From: JANLSE01 sp038214135
Lineage (GTDB): Bacteria > Chloroflexota > Chloroflexia > Chloroflexales > Roseiflexaceae
Direction of reading: 5' to 3'
Length of the DNA stretch: 51,036 nt
Assembly (NCBI GenBank): GCA_038214135.1
Contig: JBBQSD010000034.1
Span: forward strand, 1-51,036
The position numbers and the translations under genes are program-made. Shown here one piece after another: positions 1 to 8,265 of the stretch. The notes under the pieces are model-generated. The model was given only the letters and a program-made list of their open reading frames with translations. It had not been told where the DNA came from and searched no databases. Within the stretch, counting starts at the first letter, position 1. Every line of letters begins with the position of its first letter.

Positions 1-166
1 CCGTGCTCGTGCGAGTATCAATTGATGGAATGGCAGATAATGGTTGCATTGCGGCTCCTCGGGGTGGGCCGCATACAGCGGCACCTTCCACACGTTTTTT
101 GGGTGTGCTGCGTGCCGATTAAGTATAGCATATTTGTTGGGGCCAATGAATTGCAGGCGGGGCGGC
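1..166. other. Left edge, no gene recognised
   Basis: I see no convincing gene start, RNA gene or repeat here. A plus-strand open frame runs from about 22 to 243, but it overlaps the receiver-like gene antisense and its translation resembles no protein family I know. The stretch could hold the promoter of a gene lying left of the window. Confidence 0.4.
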
Positions 167-589
167 CTAGCCAGGGAGTGCAATCGGGATTCGTGATGGC
201 GCGATGCCAACCTCACGGGCAGGCATGGACGGCAACAGATTGAAGACGGTATCAGCGATCTGTTCGCGCGTCGCAGGCAGTCGTAGGAAGGCATCGGCTC
301 CAAGCGCAGCGGCATGGCTCGTCAGATGGGATGTGTGCGAGAGTAGGATGATCGGTACCGAGCGCAGGGCTTTGTCTGCACGCAGAAAGAAGACGAGGTG
401 GGCATTTGTAAGTGTTGGCGCTAGTTCGAGAAGGATGAGATCCGGTGCGACACCGCGGGCTGCCTGGCGTACATCGTCACTGAGTGCCGATGCTGAAAGC
501 GTACTGAGTGATACGCCGTGCTGATGTAGCGCACGATGTATCGCTGCAAGAAGTGTTTCGTCATCTGCAAAGCAGGCGATTCGAACCAT
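167..589 (-). CDS. Receiver-like (pseudo-receiver) single-domain protein
   Basis: The 140-residue protein has the size and pattern of a CheY-like receiver domain. An acidic pair D9-D10 follows the first strand, a hydrophobic strand 'LILLEL' ends at the phosphorylation position, and S84 sits at the usual Ser/Thr position. Two key residues differ: the phospho-accepting Asp is Glu (E55), and the invariant Lys before the final cis-Pro is Leu (L104-P105). Glu can mimic a phosphorylated state, so the protein may be locked on, or it may signal without phosphorylation. It has no output domain and no kinase neighbour. The ATG at 589 follows an AGGACGG ribosome site. Confidence 0.75.
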   Translation of the reverse strand: MVRIACFADDETLLAAIHRALHQHGVSLSTLSASALSDDVRQAARGVAPDLILLELAPTLTNAHLVFFLRADKALRSVPIILLSHTSHLTSHAAALGADAFLRLPATREQIADTVFNLLPSMPAREVGIAPSRIPIALPG

Positions 590-659
590 TTCGCCGTCCT
601 ATCTGAAACTATTCTTTCTGAACAAATGAACGCGACAACACGCTGGATTGTTTCAAATA

Positions 660-683
660 GTTCATAAAGTAAATACTATGAAC
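660..683. promoter_or_regulatory. Inverted repeat upstream of receiver-like gene
   Basis: GTTCATA (660-666) and TATGAAC (677-683) form a perfect 7-bp inverted repeat around a 10-base AT-rich spacer. It lies in the AT-rich gap between two genes and upstream of the receiver-like gene. The size and spacing would suit a dimeric regulator, but no regulator is identified. Confidence 0.35.
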
Positions 684-730
684 AATAGTAATCCCAGACG
701 ATGCGCACGAGCCGCTAGGATGACAGGGGC

Positions 731-1645
731 TTAGATCAATACCTCAAGCGCATTGGGGATCATTTCGGCCTGTATCAGGCGTGCATCGGTGGAGAGCACT
801 TCGCCATCGGCCTGTACTGGCATTGGTGCCGAGCATTCGATCCGAATCTTGTTGGTGCGGCCCATTGTCACCTGCTTCAGGTGTGTATGGGTGCCCTCCA
901 TGACTTTTGGAATATGGCGGATAATCTCATCGAGCCGCATATTATCAACCAGGCACAGATCAAACAGGCCATCATCGATCAGCGCATCTGGGGTGAGCCA
1001 GAATCCACCAGCCTGGCAGCGGCCATTGGCAATACTGGTGAACAATAGCCGCCGGTGGATTTTGTGAGCGTTATATTCGACAGTCATTGGATGGGCGCGG
1101 TAGGTCACTAGCCCACGCAGGATCGCAACGAGATACACAGCCAAGCCGCGCAATCTGGTCAATTTCAGCGATTCAGCGGCGACATGGGCATCGAAGCCAA
1201 TACCAAGCGCATTAATGAAGAACCGTGGCTCGTTATCACCAATTCGGACGCTGCCGAGATCGATTGTGCGTGGGTGAACTTCGGCAATTCGACGGATACC
1301 GCCAACCACATCATTGAGCTGAAACCCATCCAGGATCTTCACAAAATCACTGCCCGTGCCGAACGGAATGATTCCGAGTTGGGCACGTTGGCCACTCTCG
1401 GCTTCGGCACCCTTAATGCCATTAACGACCTCATTGATTGTCCCATCGCCACCAACAGCAACGACGCGTGGATAGCCGCGATTGACACCCTGCCAGGCAA
1501 GTTCGGTTGCGCCGCCGCGTGCATGTGTCGTCCACAGATCATAGGATAACCCTGCTCGCGCTAAAGCCCATTCTATATCGCGGCGGCGCTCACCTGCCGC
1601 ACCACGCCCAGCCCACGGATTCAGGATGATCAGTGTTTTGTTCAT
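731..1645 (-). CDS. Diacylglycerol kinase family lipid kinase (YegS/DgkB-like)
   Basis: The 304-residue protein belongs to the DAGK catalytic/NAD-kinase-like superfamily. Strand 1 'LIILNPWAG' begins the ATP-binding fold, and the signature GGDGT is at residues 65-69, followed by 'NEVVNGI'. The later 'GIGFDA' and 'DGLFDL' segments match the C-terminal beta-sandwich of YegS/BmrU enzymes. Family members phosphorylate lipid hydroxyls such as diacylglycerol; the exact substrate cannot be read from sequence. It is full length for the family, with an ATG at 1645. It lies upstream of the receiver-like gene on the same strand but is separated by about 140 bases, so probably not cotranscribed tightly. 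Confidence 0.88.
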   Translation of the reverse strand: MNKTLIILNPWAGRGAAGERRRDIEWALARAGLSYDLWTTHARGGATELAWQGVNRGYPRVVAVGGDGTINEVVNGIKGAEAESGQRAQLGIIPFGTGSDFVKILDGFQLNDVVGGIRRIAEVHPRTIDLGSVRIGDNEPRFFINALGIGFDAHVAAESLKLTRLRGLAVYLVAILRGLVTYRAHPMTVEYNAHKIHRRLLFTSIANGRCQAGGFWLTPDALIDDGLFDLCLVDNMRLDEIIRHIPKVMEGTHTHLKQVTMGRTNKIRIECSAPMPVQADGEVLSTDARLIQAEMIPNALEVLI

Positions 1646-1693
1646 TGATTACTATTACTTTCAGGTCGATAGGTTCGCAGATTATAGCACGCC

Positions 1694-2173
1694 TCACCCC
1701 TTGCCAATTGCCCGCAGGATTTTGGGTGGCAGCAGCCAGTGTAAAACCCCATCAGCGCTCTGATCATATGGTAGTTCGACGAGTGCCAAACTGCCTTTTT
1801 TCATATTGACCAACCCGCCGCCGGTGAGTGCGCTGATTGCCATACTCAGATCCGGCTCATGCCCCACGATCATCACGCGCCGTGCATGATACCGATCCAG
1901 AGTTGCCAGAAGCGCTTCGATCGTCATTCCAGGGCTAAGGGCCACTTCAACACGAGGCTCCTGGCCAAGTATCCGCCCAACTATATCGGCTGTTTGTCGT
2001 GTACGAACAAGCGGGCTGGTCAACAACAGATCAATGGCAACCTCAAGGCGTTGCAGGCCACGGGCTTCCTCTTCCATATGAGTAATTCCCTCTGGCGTGA
2101 GTGCGCGAGCGCTGTCGGTTCCATGCGGCGCTCGGTCGGCAGCAATCCCATGGCGTAGGAAATAGATCTGCAT
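1694..2173 (-). CDS. sixA: SixA-type histidine phosphatase
   Basis: The 159-residue protein starts MQIYFLRHG: the RHG motif of histidine phosphatases is at residues 7-9 with the catalytic His at 8. The segment 'LTSPLVRTRQTA' supplies the second Arg, and 'VGHEPDLS' the second His motif. The short length matches SixA, which removes phosphate from phosphohistidine on phosphotransfer proteins; the same fold also acts on other phospho-compounds, so the substrate is not certain. I chose ATG 2173 because GAGAGG lies 6 bases upstream; a GTG just before it would be too close. The lipid kinase gene follows 48 bases downstream on the same strand and may be cotranscribed. Confidence 0.85.
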   Translation of the reverse strand: MQIYFLRHGIAADRAPHGTDSARALTPEGITHMEEEARGLQRLEVAIDLLLTSPLVRTRQTADIVGRILGQEPRVEVALSPGMTIEALLATLDRYHARRVMIVGHEPDLSMAISALTGGGLVNMKKGSLALVELPYDQSADGVLHWLLPPKILRAIGKG

Positions 2174-2282
2174 CACGAACCTCTCGATGTATAATGCATC
2201 CAGATAGAGTCATCCGACCTGAATTATACCTGGGGTGCAACGTATTGTTTTGCAATCAGGTCCAGGCCCGTCGTTGCGTAGT

Positions 2283-2352
2283 GGGCGAACCTTGTGTTCG
2301 CCCGCTCTGATCGCACGGCGCTGCCCAATGTGGGCGAACACGAGGTTTGCCC
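2283..2352. repeat. Two tandem GGGCGAAC hairpins
   Basis: GGGCGAAC (2283-2290) pairs perfectly with GTTCGCCC (2296-2303) over a 5-base loop. A second copy, GGGCGAAC (2332-2339) with GTTTGCCC (2345-2352), has one G-T pair. The copies lie between the divergently transcribed sixA-like gene and guaA. They resemble dispersed extragenic palindromes more than a purine riboswitch, since no conserved purine aptamer core is visible. Confidence 0.6.
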
Positions 2353-2412
2353 CTTCGTATTGATTGGTGGTGCCATGAATCGCCCATTGCCATAGAGATA
2401 AGGAAATGATGT

Positions 2413-3951
2413 ATGCACGAATCCATTCCAGTGCTGGATTTTGGCTCACAAACCGCACAGTTAATTGTCCGTCGGGTGCGCGAACTGGGCGTGTATAGCG
2501 AACTCATTCCCCATGATGCGCCAGAAGAAGCTATTCGGCGGCTCAATCCACGCGGAATCATTCTTTCTGGTGGCCCGGCCAGCGTCTATGAAGATGGTGC
2601 TCCGCAACTTCCCGCCTGGCTGCCAGAATCGAACCTGCCAGTATTCGGGATCTGCTATGGCATGCAACTCCAGGCCCACGCCCTTGGCGGGCGAGTCGAA
2701 GGCGTTCAGCATCGCGAGTTTGGCCCGGCAACCATTACAGTAACACAACCAGGCGCGTTATTTGTTGGTACCCCAACCGAGCAGCCAGTCTGGATGAGCC
2801 ATGGCGATTATATTGCGGCCCTGCCCCCCGGCTTTCATCCGATGGCAATCAGCAATGGTGCGCCATTTGCAGCCGGTGGCGATCCCGAACGGCGCTGGTA
2901 TGGCATTCAATTCCATCCAGAGGTTGTGCATACGCGCTATGGCAAGCAATTGCTGCATAACTTCCTGTTCAACATCTGTGGGTGTACCGGCGATTGGGCG
3001 GCCAGTAGTTTTGTGGCCGATGCCATTGAACGGGTGCGTGTTCAGGTCGGCGATGCACGCGTTATCTGTGCCTTATCTGGCGGCGTGGATTCAGCTGTTG
3101 CGGCGCTGATTATTCATCAGGCCATCGGCGAACGCCTGACATGCGTGTTCGTTGATAATGCACTATTGCGCCTTGGTGAGGCCGAACAGGTCGTTGCGAC
3201 CTTTGGCGAGCATTTTGGTATTCCATTAGTTACTGTCGATGCCCGCGAGGAATTTCTTGCTGCCCTGGCCGATGTGGCCGATCCAGAGCGCAAACGCAAG
3301 ATCATTGGCGAAAAATTTGTCCGCATCTTTGAACGCGAGGCGCGCAAGGTTGATGGTGCAACATTTCTGGCGCAGGGCACGCTCTATCCGGATGTGATCG
3401 AGAGCAAAGCCCCCGATCGGCAGAAGGGTGTGACGATCAAAACCCACCATAATGTTGGCGGATTGCCAGAAGACATGCAACTCAAGCTTGTTGAGCCACT
3501 ACGTTATCTGTTCAAGGATGAGGTTCGCACGGCAGGGTTGGCACTCGGCCTACCGGAAGAATGGGTCTGGCGACACCCGTTTCCCGGCCCTGGGCTGGCC
3601 GTCCGCATTATTGGGCCAGTCAGTTGGGAACGGCTCGAAACGCTCCGCAAGGCCGATGCTATCTTTCTGAACGAACTGCGTGCTGCTGGATTGTATCGAT
3701 CAACCCAGCAAGCCTTTGCCGTCCTGCTGCCCATCCAGAGCGTTGGCGTGATGGGTGATGGGCGAACATATGCCGATGTGTTGGCATTACGGGCGATCAC
3801 CACCGAAGATTATATGACCGCTGATTGGGCTAGGTTGCCAGAGGATCTGCTGGCGCGCATTAGTAGCCGGATCGTCAATGAGGTGCCAGGTGTCAATCGT
3901 GTCGTCTATGATATATCATCCAAACCTCCTGCAACGATTGAGTGGGAATGA
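2413..3951 (+). CDS. guaA: GMP synthase (glutamine-hydrolysing)
   Basis: GuaA converts XMP to GMP using ATP and ammonia released from glutamine, the last step of guanine nucleotide synthesis in the cytosol. The 512-residue protein has the standard order. A class I glutamine amidotransferase domain (about 1-190) carries nucleophile C81 in 'GICYGMQ' and 'FHPEV'. An ATP-pyrophosphatase domain follows with the P-loop 'LSGGVDSA'. The C-terminal dimerisation domain ends '...DISSKPPATIEWE', the invariant family terminus. Length is normal. The ATG follows AAGGAA at about 8 bases. It is monocistronic or loosely linked to the mevalonate kinase gene about 100 bases downstream. Confidence 0.98.
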   Translation: MHESIPVLDFGSQTAQLIVRRVRELGVYSELIPHDAPEEAIRRLNPRGIILSGGPASVYEDGAPQLPAWLPESNLPVFGICYGMQLQAHALGGRVEGVQHREFGPATITVTQPGALFVGTPTEQPVWMSHGDYIAALPPGFHPMAISNGAPFAAGGDPERRWYGIQFHPEVVHTRYGKQLLHNFLFNICGCTGDWAASSFVADAIERVRVQVGDARVICALSGGVDSAVAALIIHQAIGERLTCVFVDNALLRLGEAEQVVATFGEHFGIPLVTVDAREEFLAALADVADPERKRKIIGEKFVRIFEREARKVDGATFLAQGTLYPDVIESKAPDRQKGVTIKTHHNVGGLPEDMQLKLVEPLRYLFKDEVRTAGLALGLPEEWVWRHPFPGPGLAVRIIGPVSWERLETLRKADAIFLNELRAAGLYRSTQQAFAVLLPIQSVGVMGDGRTYADVLALRAITTEDYMTADWARLPEDLLARISSRIVNEVPGVNRVVYDISSKPPATIEWE

Positions 3952-3972
3952 CGCATTTGAGTGGAGTGATGT

Positions 3973-4000
3973 ATTGATATATCAATCTGCGTAATCTGCG
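3973..4000. repeat. Palindrome plus CGCAGATTAC-type 9-mer repeat
   Basis: A perfect 14-base palindrome ATTGATATATCAAT (3973-3986) is followed by AATCTGCGTAATCTGCG (3984-4000), two units of a 9-base repeat read on the minus strand. The same 17 bases occur inverted at 9953-9969, so this is a dispersed element and not a guaA-specific signal. The palindrome may also help terminate guaA. Confidence 0.55.
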
Positions 4001-4047
4001 GATGAATTAAGGTGCCGTCCAACACGCAGCTGCAAAGAGTAAAAGCT

Positions 4048-5001
4048 ATGCTCACATTCTCAGCCCCTGGCAAAATCATCCTGTGTGGTGAGCATGCGGT
4101 GGTCTATGGGCGGCCAGCAATCGCACTGCCAATGAGTGGCATCCGGGCACGTGTTTTGGCGGAACCGGCTGAACGTGGTTCGGGCATACGGTTTGATGCA
4201 CCCGATCTTGGGCAAGCCTGGTCGCTGCGCGACGCACCAGATGATCCGCTTTCACAGTTGGCGGCACAATTGCTTGCCAATCTTGGGGTACCAGTTCCCG
4301 ATTTGCTCCTACGGATCGAATCGGATATTCCAATCGCCAGCGGTATGGGCAGTGGAGCCGCGATTGCAACAGCCATCGTTCGCGCACTAACGATAGTGCT
4401 TGGCTACGATCTGCCCACCTCAACGATTTCCGAGCTCGTCTACGAAAGCGAGAAGCGCTACCACGGAACGCCAAGTGGGATCGATAACACGGTTGTTGCC
4501 TATGAACAACCGATCTGGTTTCAGCGAGCTAGTTCTGGCCAATCAGCACCACGGATCGATCCAGTTACGATTGCGGAACCATTTACCCTGATCATTGCTG
4601 ATACTGGTATTCGCAGCGCGACAAAACTTCCCGTTGGTGAAGTACGGCGGCGTTGGCAGGCTGATCTGGCAACCTATGAAGGGTTGTTTGATGAGATTGG
4701 GGCGTTGGTCACACAGGTGCGTGATCTGCTCATTCTGGGCCAGATCGCTGAACTTGGGCCATTGTTGAATGCCAACCATATTCTGCTCCAAGAAATTGGC
4801 GTTTCCTCACCCGAATTGGATCGGCTGGTCGAATCCGCACGTACTGCAGGCGCATTGGGTGCGAAACTATCCGGTGCGGGCTGGGGCGGCATCATGCTGG
4901 CCCTCGTCGACACATCAGAAGCCCAATTAGTGCAACGTGCATTAGTGGCCGCTGGTGCAACCAGGGTGCTAGAGACGAGCATTGTTAGCCATCAGCCATA
5001 A
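4048..5001 (+). CDS. mvk: Mevalonate kinase (GHMP kinase family)
   Basis: The 317-residue protein phosphorylates mevalonate at C5 in the mevalonate route to isoprenoids. Motif 1 is 'APGKIILCGEHAVVYG' near the N-terminus. The GHMP glycine-rich loop is 'PIASGMGSGAA' (95-105), with Gly where many homologues have the second Ser. The mevalonate-kinase motif 'GTPSGIDNTVV' carries catalytic D146, and motif 3 'LSGAGWGGIM' is C-terminal. I prefer ATG 4048 over the upstream GTG at 4012 because the protein then starts at the family's usual place and AAAGAG precedes it. Use of the mevalonate pathway is uncommon in bacteria but established for Chloroflexales. No other mevalonate gene is nearby. Confidence 0.93.
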   Translation: MLTFSAPGKIILCGEHAVVYGRPAIALPMSGIRARVLAEPAERGSGIRFDAPDLGQAWSLRDAPDDPLSQLAAQLLANLGVPVPDLLLRIESDIPIASGMGSGAAIATAIVRALTIVLGYDLPTSTISELVYESEKRYHGTPSGIDNTVVAYEQPIWFQRASSGQSAPRIDPVTIAEPFTLIIADTGIRSATKLPVGEVRRRWQADLATYEGLFDEIGALVTQVRDLLILGQIAELGPLLNANHILLQEIGVSSPELDRLVESARTAGALGAKLSGAGWGGIMLALVDTSEAQLVQRALVAAGATRVLETSIVSHQP

Positions 5002-5124
5002 GCTTTCGGCCTTGATCATCATGCATAATTCAACATAATCGGGTATCATATTTTACACGTCCAAGAGGTCTGCTATAGCAACCCTCAATCATTTGTATAT
5101 GCGCGTTAGCGCAAGCAGGCGTTT

Positions 5125-5137
5125 GGGGCGCAGCCCC
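5125..5137. repeat. GGGGC/GCCCC mini-hairpin
   Basis: GGGGC (5125-5129) and GCCCC (5133-5137) form a 5-bp stem with a GCA loop in the mnmA leader. A similar hairpin, GCGGGG/CCCCGC, lies at 35755-35773. The placement in non-coding DNA suggests a dispersed element, not an mnmA regulator. Confidence 0.35.
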
Positions 5138-5191
5138 GAGAGAAAACCTTTTCTCACTCACAAATCCGATAGGATTGCAATAGGAATAACC

Positions 5192-6274
5192 ATGGCAAAG
5201 ATTGTTGTCGCAATGAGCGGCGGTGTGGATAGTTCACTGGCAGCAGCCCTCCTCAAAGAAGCGGGACACGATATTATTGGGGTGACACTGCATTTATGGG
5301 ATGGTGATGAAGATCAGTTGGCCGAGAGCCTGTGTTGCTCACAGGAGATCGCCGAGAGCGCCCGGCGTGTGTGTGCTCAACTCGAAATTCCCTATTATGT
5401 GTTCAACTACCAGCGCGAATTTCGCAAATATGTGATCGAATACTTTCTGAGCGAATATGCCCGTGGCCTAACGCCTAATCCGTGTTTGGCGTGCAACCGC
5501 GAACTGAAGTTTCGCGCACTGCTGACCCGAGCGTTATCGCTTGGCTATGAATATGTTGCCACTGGACATTATGCGCGCATTCAAATGGCGAACAATCACT
5601 ACCAACTACTGCGTGCTCTAGATCCAGAAAAAGATCAGGCCTATATGCTGCATATGCTCGGCCAGTCCGAACTAGCGCGGCTGATCTTTCCGATTGGCGA
5701 ATATACCAAGCAGCAGGTTCGCGAACTGGCCACTGAACGTGGCCTCGCCAGCGCGGATCGCCCAGAAAGCCAGGATATATGCTTCGTTCCGGGCGGCGAT
5801 TATCGCAATCTGCTACGCCAGGAACGCCCAGAAAGCCTCATCCCTGGCCCGATTGTGGATCAGGGTGGTCGGCAGCTGGGGCAGCATCAGGGTATGCCAC
5901 TCTACACAATCGGGCAGCGCCGCGGCCTGAGTATTTCGGCTGGGCAGCCACTGTATGTAACCGGGTTCGATCCCGAGCATAATGCGGTTGTGGTTGGCCC
6001 GGCAGCAGCATTGGAGCGCAATTCACTTGAAGCAGATCGATGCACATTTGTAAATGGCATCTGGCCGGATGCAGCATTCGATTGCACAGCCCAGATTCGA
6101 TCCCACGCGACGCCAACACCTGCACGAGTTATTCCGCTCGATGCTGGGCGTGTACAGGTTCAGTTCGAGCGGCCACAGCGGGCTATCAGCCCTGGTCAGG
6201 CGGTTGTTCTCTATGATGGTGCGACGATCCTCGGTGGTGGGCAGATCGTGCCAGGAACACACGACGAAGCATGA
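5192..6274 (+). CDS. mnmA: tRNA-specific 2-thiouridylase
   Basis: MnmA installs the 2-thio group at the wobble uridine of Lys, Glu and Gln tRNAs, taking sulfur from a persulfide relay. The 360-residue protein begins MAKIVVAMSGGVDSS, the PP-loop that adenylates the uridine. The catalytic cysteine pair is visible in 'NPCLACNRELKF' and 'SQDICFVPGGDY', and 'ATGHYARI' is a further family block. The C-terminal beta-barrel is complete. An in-frame ATG at 5093 would add 33 residues encoding hairpin-repeat DNA; I chose ATG 5192 because AGGA precedes it and homology starts there. The gene stands alone. Confidence 0.97.
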   Translation: MAKIVVAMSGGVDSSLAAALLKEAGHDIIGVTLHLWDGDEDQLAESLCCSQEIAESARRVCAQLEIPYYVFNYQREFRKYVIEYFLSEYARGLTPNPCLACNRELKFRALLTRALSLGYEYVATGHYARIQMANNHYQLLRALDPEKDQAYMLHMLGQSELARLIFPIGEYTKQQVRELATERGLASADRPESQDICFVPGGDYRNLLRQERPESLIPGPIVDQGGRQLGQHQGMPLYTIGQRRGLSISAGQPLYVTGFDPEHNAVVVGPAAALERNSLEADRCTFVNGIWPDAAFDCTAQIRSHATPTPARVIPLDAGRVQVQFERPQRAISPGQAVVLYDGATILGGGQIVPGTHDEA

Positions 6275-6284
6275 ACGCACAATT

Positions 6285-6304
6285 GCGCAGGCTGAAGCCC
6301 GCAG
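6285..6304. repeat. CGCAGGCTGAAGCC element, diverged copy
   Basis: GCGCAGGCTGAAGCCCGCAG is an imperfect copy of a palindromic element also found at 16023, 17700, 24709 and 24764. It lies just after the mnmA stop codon, where the hairpin could stabilise the transcript end. Confidence 0.55.
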
Positions 6305-6354
6305 TATGGTGGTGGCGAGCATGATGCGAACAAACTAGGAAAGCGTAAAGGCCT

Positions 6355-6609
6355 ATGAGTCCTGCTCCATTGCTGTTGCTATTGATTGCGACTGCTAGCG
6401 CTGCGCTGGCCCATGTACTGTGGGGCAGGCACTGGTTGCAGTTGGGTGTTTTTTGGCTTGCAGCCTGCGCGGGATGCCTGATTGCCTATGCCATTGGCGT
6501 ACGCCTGCCGCTCCCCTTCCCGATGGTTGTACCAGCAGGGGTGCCAGTAGTGGAAGCGATTTTAGGTGCTTGGGGGCTGATGTTCATTGCCTCACGACTG
6601 CGTGTATGA
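6355..6609 (+). CDS. Small membrane protein, unknown function
   Basis: The 84-residue protein is almost entirely hydrophobic, with three likely membrane helices at about 3-20, 25-47 and 58-80, a 'PLPFP' turn between the last two and a basic C-terminus 'SRLRV'. I do not recognise a family. The ATG follows AAAGG. The next gene also encodes a small membrane protein but has its own strong promoter overlapping the end of this gene, so the two need not be coexpressed. Confidence 0.55.
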   Translation: MSPAPLLLLLIATASAALAHVLWGRHWLQLGVFWLAACAGCLIAYAIGVRLPLPFPMVVPAGVPVVEAILGAWGLMFIASRLRV

Positions 6610-6615
6610 TATAAT
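6587..6615 (+). promoter_or_regulatory. Strong sigma-70-type promoter with extended -10
   Basis: A -35 TTGCCT (6587-6592) and a consensus -10 TATAAT (6610-6615) are separated by 17 bases. The -10 is preceded by TGA, an extended -10. It starts inside the end of the 84-residue gene and would drive the GTG-start gene at 6692. Confidence 0.6.
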
Positions 6616-6691
6616 CACCGACTGCCGCAACACAAGAGTGTAGGTCGCCGTGTGTGTTGCACGGCGTGATGTTGCTGTCAAGGAGTGTGCC

Positions 6692-7120
6692 GTGGGCAAG
6701 TGGATCGGCATCGGCCTAGCCATCGTCAGCATCCTTGCGATTGTCTTTATCGGGGTGCTCTATTGGTTGCCCGACTTTCGGATCGCTACTCGTGATGTCG
6801 CTGTGATTATTTTGGCGCTCTTTCAGTTGATCGGTACGATTCTGACGGTAGCGCTGCTTTTCGCCATGCTGTATGCCGTACGAGCGGTGGATCGCGCTGC
6901 GCGCCTATCGCTGCTGCCCCGTGTTGACTCACTGACCGTCAAGGTTGATCAATTGATTGATCAAACGCAGGCAATTGCTGGCCGAGTGCAAGAAACGAGC
7001 AGTGCTGTCAGCACAACCACTGGCTATGTCGCTGAACAAGTTGTCGCCCCAATTATTCGTGCCTCTGGCCTTCTGGCTGGTGTACGGGCAGCCGTTTCGT
7101 ATTTGGCTCACCGTGATTAA
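6692..7120 (+). CDS. Membrane-anchored protein with C-terminal helix (DUF948-like)
   Basis: The 142-residue protein has two N-terminal membrane helices (about 5-25 and 33-62) followed by a long soluble amphipathic stretch rich in Val, Ser, Thr and Gln, including 'VDSLTVKVDQLIDQTQAIAG'. This layout is typical of DUF948-like proteins, whose function is unclear. I chose the GTG at 6692 because AAGGAG lies 6 bases upstream; an ATG-type start at 6650 lacks such a site and would add an atypical Cys/Arg-rich leader. The family assignment is tentative. Confidence 0.6.
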   Translation: MGKWIGIGLAIVSILAIVFIGVLYWLPDFRIATRDVAVIILALFQLIGTILTVALLFAMLYAVRAVDRAARLSLLPRVDSLTVKVDQLIDQTQAIAGRVQETSSAVSTTTGYVAEQVVAPIIRASGLLAGVRAAVSYLAHRD

Positions 7121-7202
7121 GCCTGATCGAATGTAGCATGTGTATTCGGCGGCATTGAGTTGCTCTGCAATAGTCCTACCTGAGAACGGTACCGCTTCCC
7201 TA

Positions 7203-7231
7203 TTGTAGCCTACTGATCTCCGTGGTATGAT
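7203..7231 (+). promoter_or_regulatory. Sigma-70-type promoter for DUF4388-GTPase genes
   Basis: TTGTAG (7203-7208) and TATGAT (7226-7231) are spaced by 17 bases. Transcription would begin near 7238, leaving a leader of about 150 bases before the DUF4388 gene. I see no clear riboswitch in that leader. Confidence 0.45.
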
Positions 7232-7386
7232 AGTTAAGGAGTATAATACAATTGCTCCTCGGTCGGCATTTACCTGATGTATCAAACGTTTCCACACAAT
7301 AAACTTCTGGTTTGGATGGGTGCCGCAGGCTGGTGATACAGCACCGGCCGGGCGACGAAGCAGCGCGCCCTGAGCGGAGGAACACC

Positions 7387-8208
7387 ATGGCGCTCGTCGG
7401 GAATATTCGTGATTTCGGTCTCTCTGACTTTCTTTATCTGGTGGACCGAGGCTACAAAACGGGATGTCTGCATCTGACTCGGGGTGGCGACACGGCATCG
7501 CTCTATTTCGATAAAGGCAAATTGGTTACGGCTACTCGTAATAATATTGCTGCACCAGTCGCAGATTTGCTGATTGCTAAGGGGAAACTCACGCCGCAGC
7601 AATCTCAACATGCTATTCAAGCACAGCGCAGCAATGGTGGAACCCATATTGGTCAGGTTCTGATCCAGCTCAATTATATCTCGCGGGATGACCTGCAACA
7701 GTTGCTTCAGCAGCATATCGAGGAATCGGTCTATACACTATTCGGTTGGCCAGAGGGCGATTTTCGCTTTGAACAGAACCAGCGCCCCGAAACTGAGGCC
7801 CTGGTTATGCCGACACCATTGGCTGTTGAGCACCTGATTATGGAGGGGGTTCGGCGCATCGATGAGTGGGGGCGGATCAAAGATCGCATTCCCAGTACCG
7901 ATATGATTGTTCGGTTTGTTGAGCAACCAGGTGAGAAGGCCAAGGGTATTAATCTGGCTGCTGAAGAATGGCGTATTTTCGCACGGATCAATGGCAAGGA
8001 TACCCTTTCCGAGATTGCCCAGAAGACGAATATGAGCGATTTCGACGTTTGCCGCATTGTCTATGGGTTCCTGACGGCAGGTTTGGTTGATGTATTGAAA
8101 AAACCGCGGCCAATTCCTATCGATGCGGCGGGCCGTCCAATCCAGGAAGCTCCGCGTGTCAAGAAGAGTTTGGTCTCACGTATCATCAATCGCATCCGTG
8201 GTATGTAA
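7387..8208 (+). CDS. DUF4388 domain protein
   Basis: The 273-residue protein opens with a DUF4388 domain (about 1-115), seen in 'GNIRDFGLSDFLYLV' and 'GCLHLTRGG..ASLYFDKGKLV'. This domain accompanies small GTPases, gliding-motility regulators and two-component proteins in many bacteria, and is thought to mediate protein contacts. A helical middle follows, then a winged-helix-like segment 'DTLSEIAQKTNMSDFDVCRIVYGFLTAGLVD', and a basic tail 'KKSLVSRIINRIRGM' that could touch membrane. The ATG follows GGAGG. The GTPase gene starts 57 bases downstream, so the pair probably forms one signalling unit controlling polarity, motility or a related process; that role is inferred from family context. Confidence 0.85.
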   Translation: MALVGNIRDFGLSDFLYLVDRGYKTGCLHLTRGGDTASLYFDKGKLVTATRNNIAAPVADLLIAKGKLTPQQSQHAIQAQRSNGGTHIGQVLIQLNYISRDDLQQLLQQHIEESVYTLFGWPEGDFRFEQNQRPETEALVMPTPLAVEHLIMEGVRRIDEWGRIKDRIPSTDMIVRFVEQPGEKAKGINLAAEEWRIFARINGKDTLSEIAQKTNMSDFDVCRIVYGFLTAGLVDVLKKPRPIPIDAAGRPIQEAPRVKKSLVSRIINRIRGM

Positions 8209-8265
8209 CGCGGCGTGATCCAATTGGAGTGTGGCGCTGTCCACCACTAGCCTGAGGCGACGACT

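Noticed and set aside
22..243. Small plus-strand open frame at the left edge
   Set aside because: It overlaps the receiver-like gene antisense, has no ribosome site and no recognisable product.
2177..2412. Purine riboswitch ahead of guaA
   Set aside because: The hairpins are two near-identical simple stems, without the three-way junction pattern of a purine aptamer.
5002..5191. tRNA gene between mevalonate kinase and mnmA
   Set aside because: I found no acceptor stem or T-loop GTTCGA pattern that fits; the hairpins there are short GC repeats.
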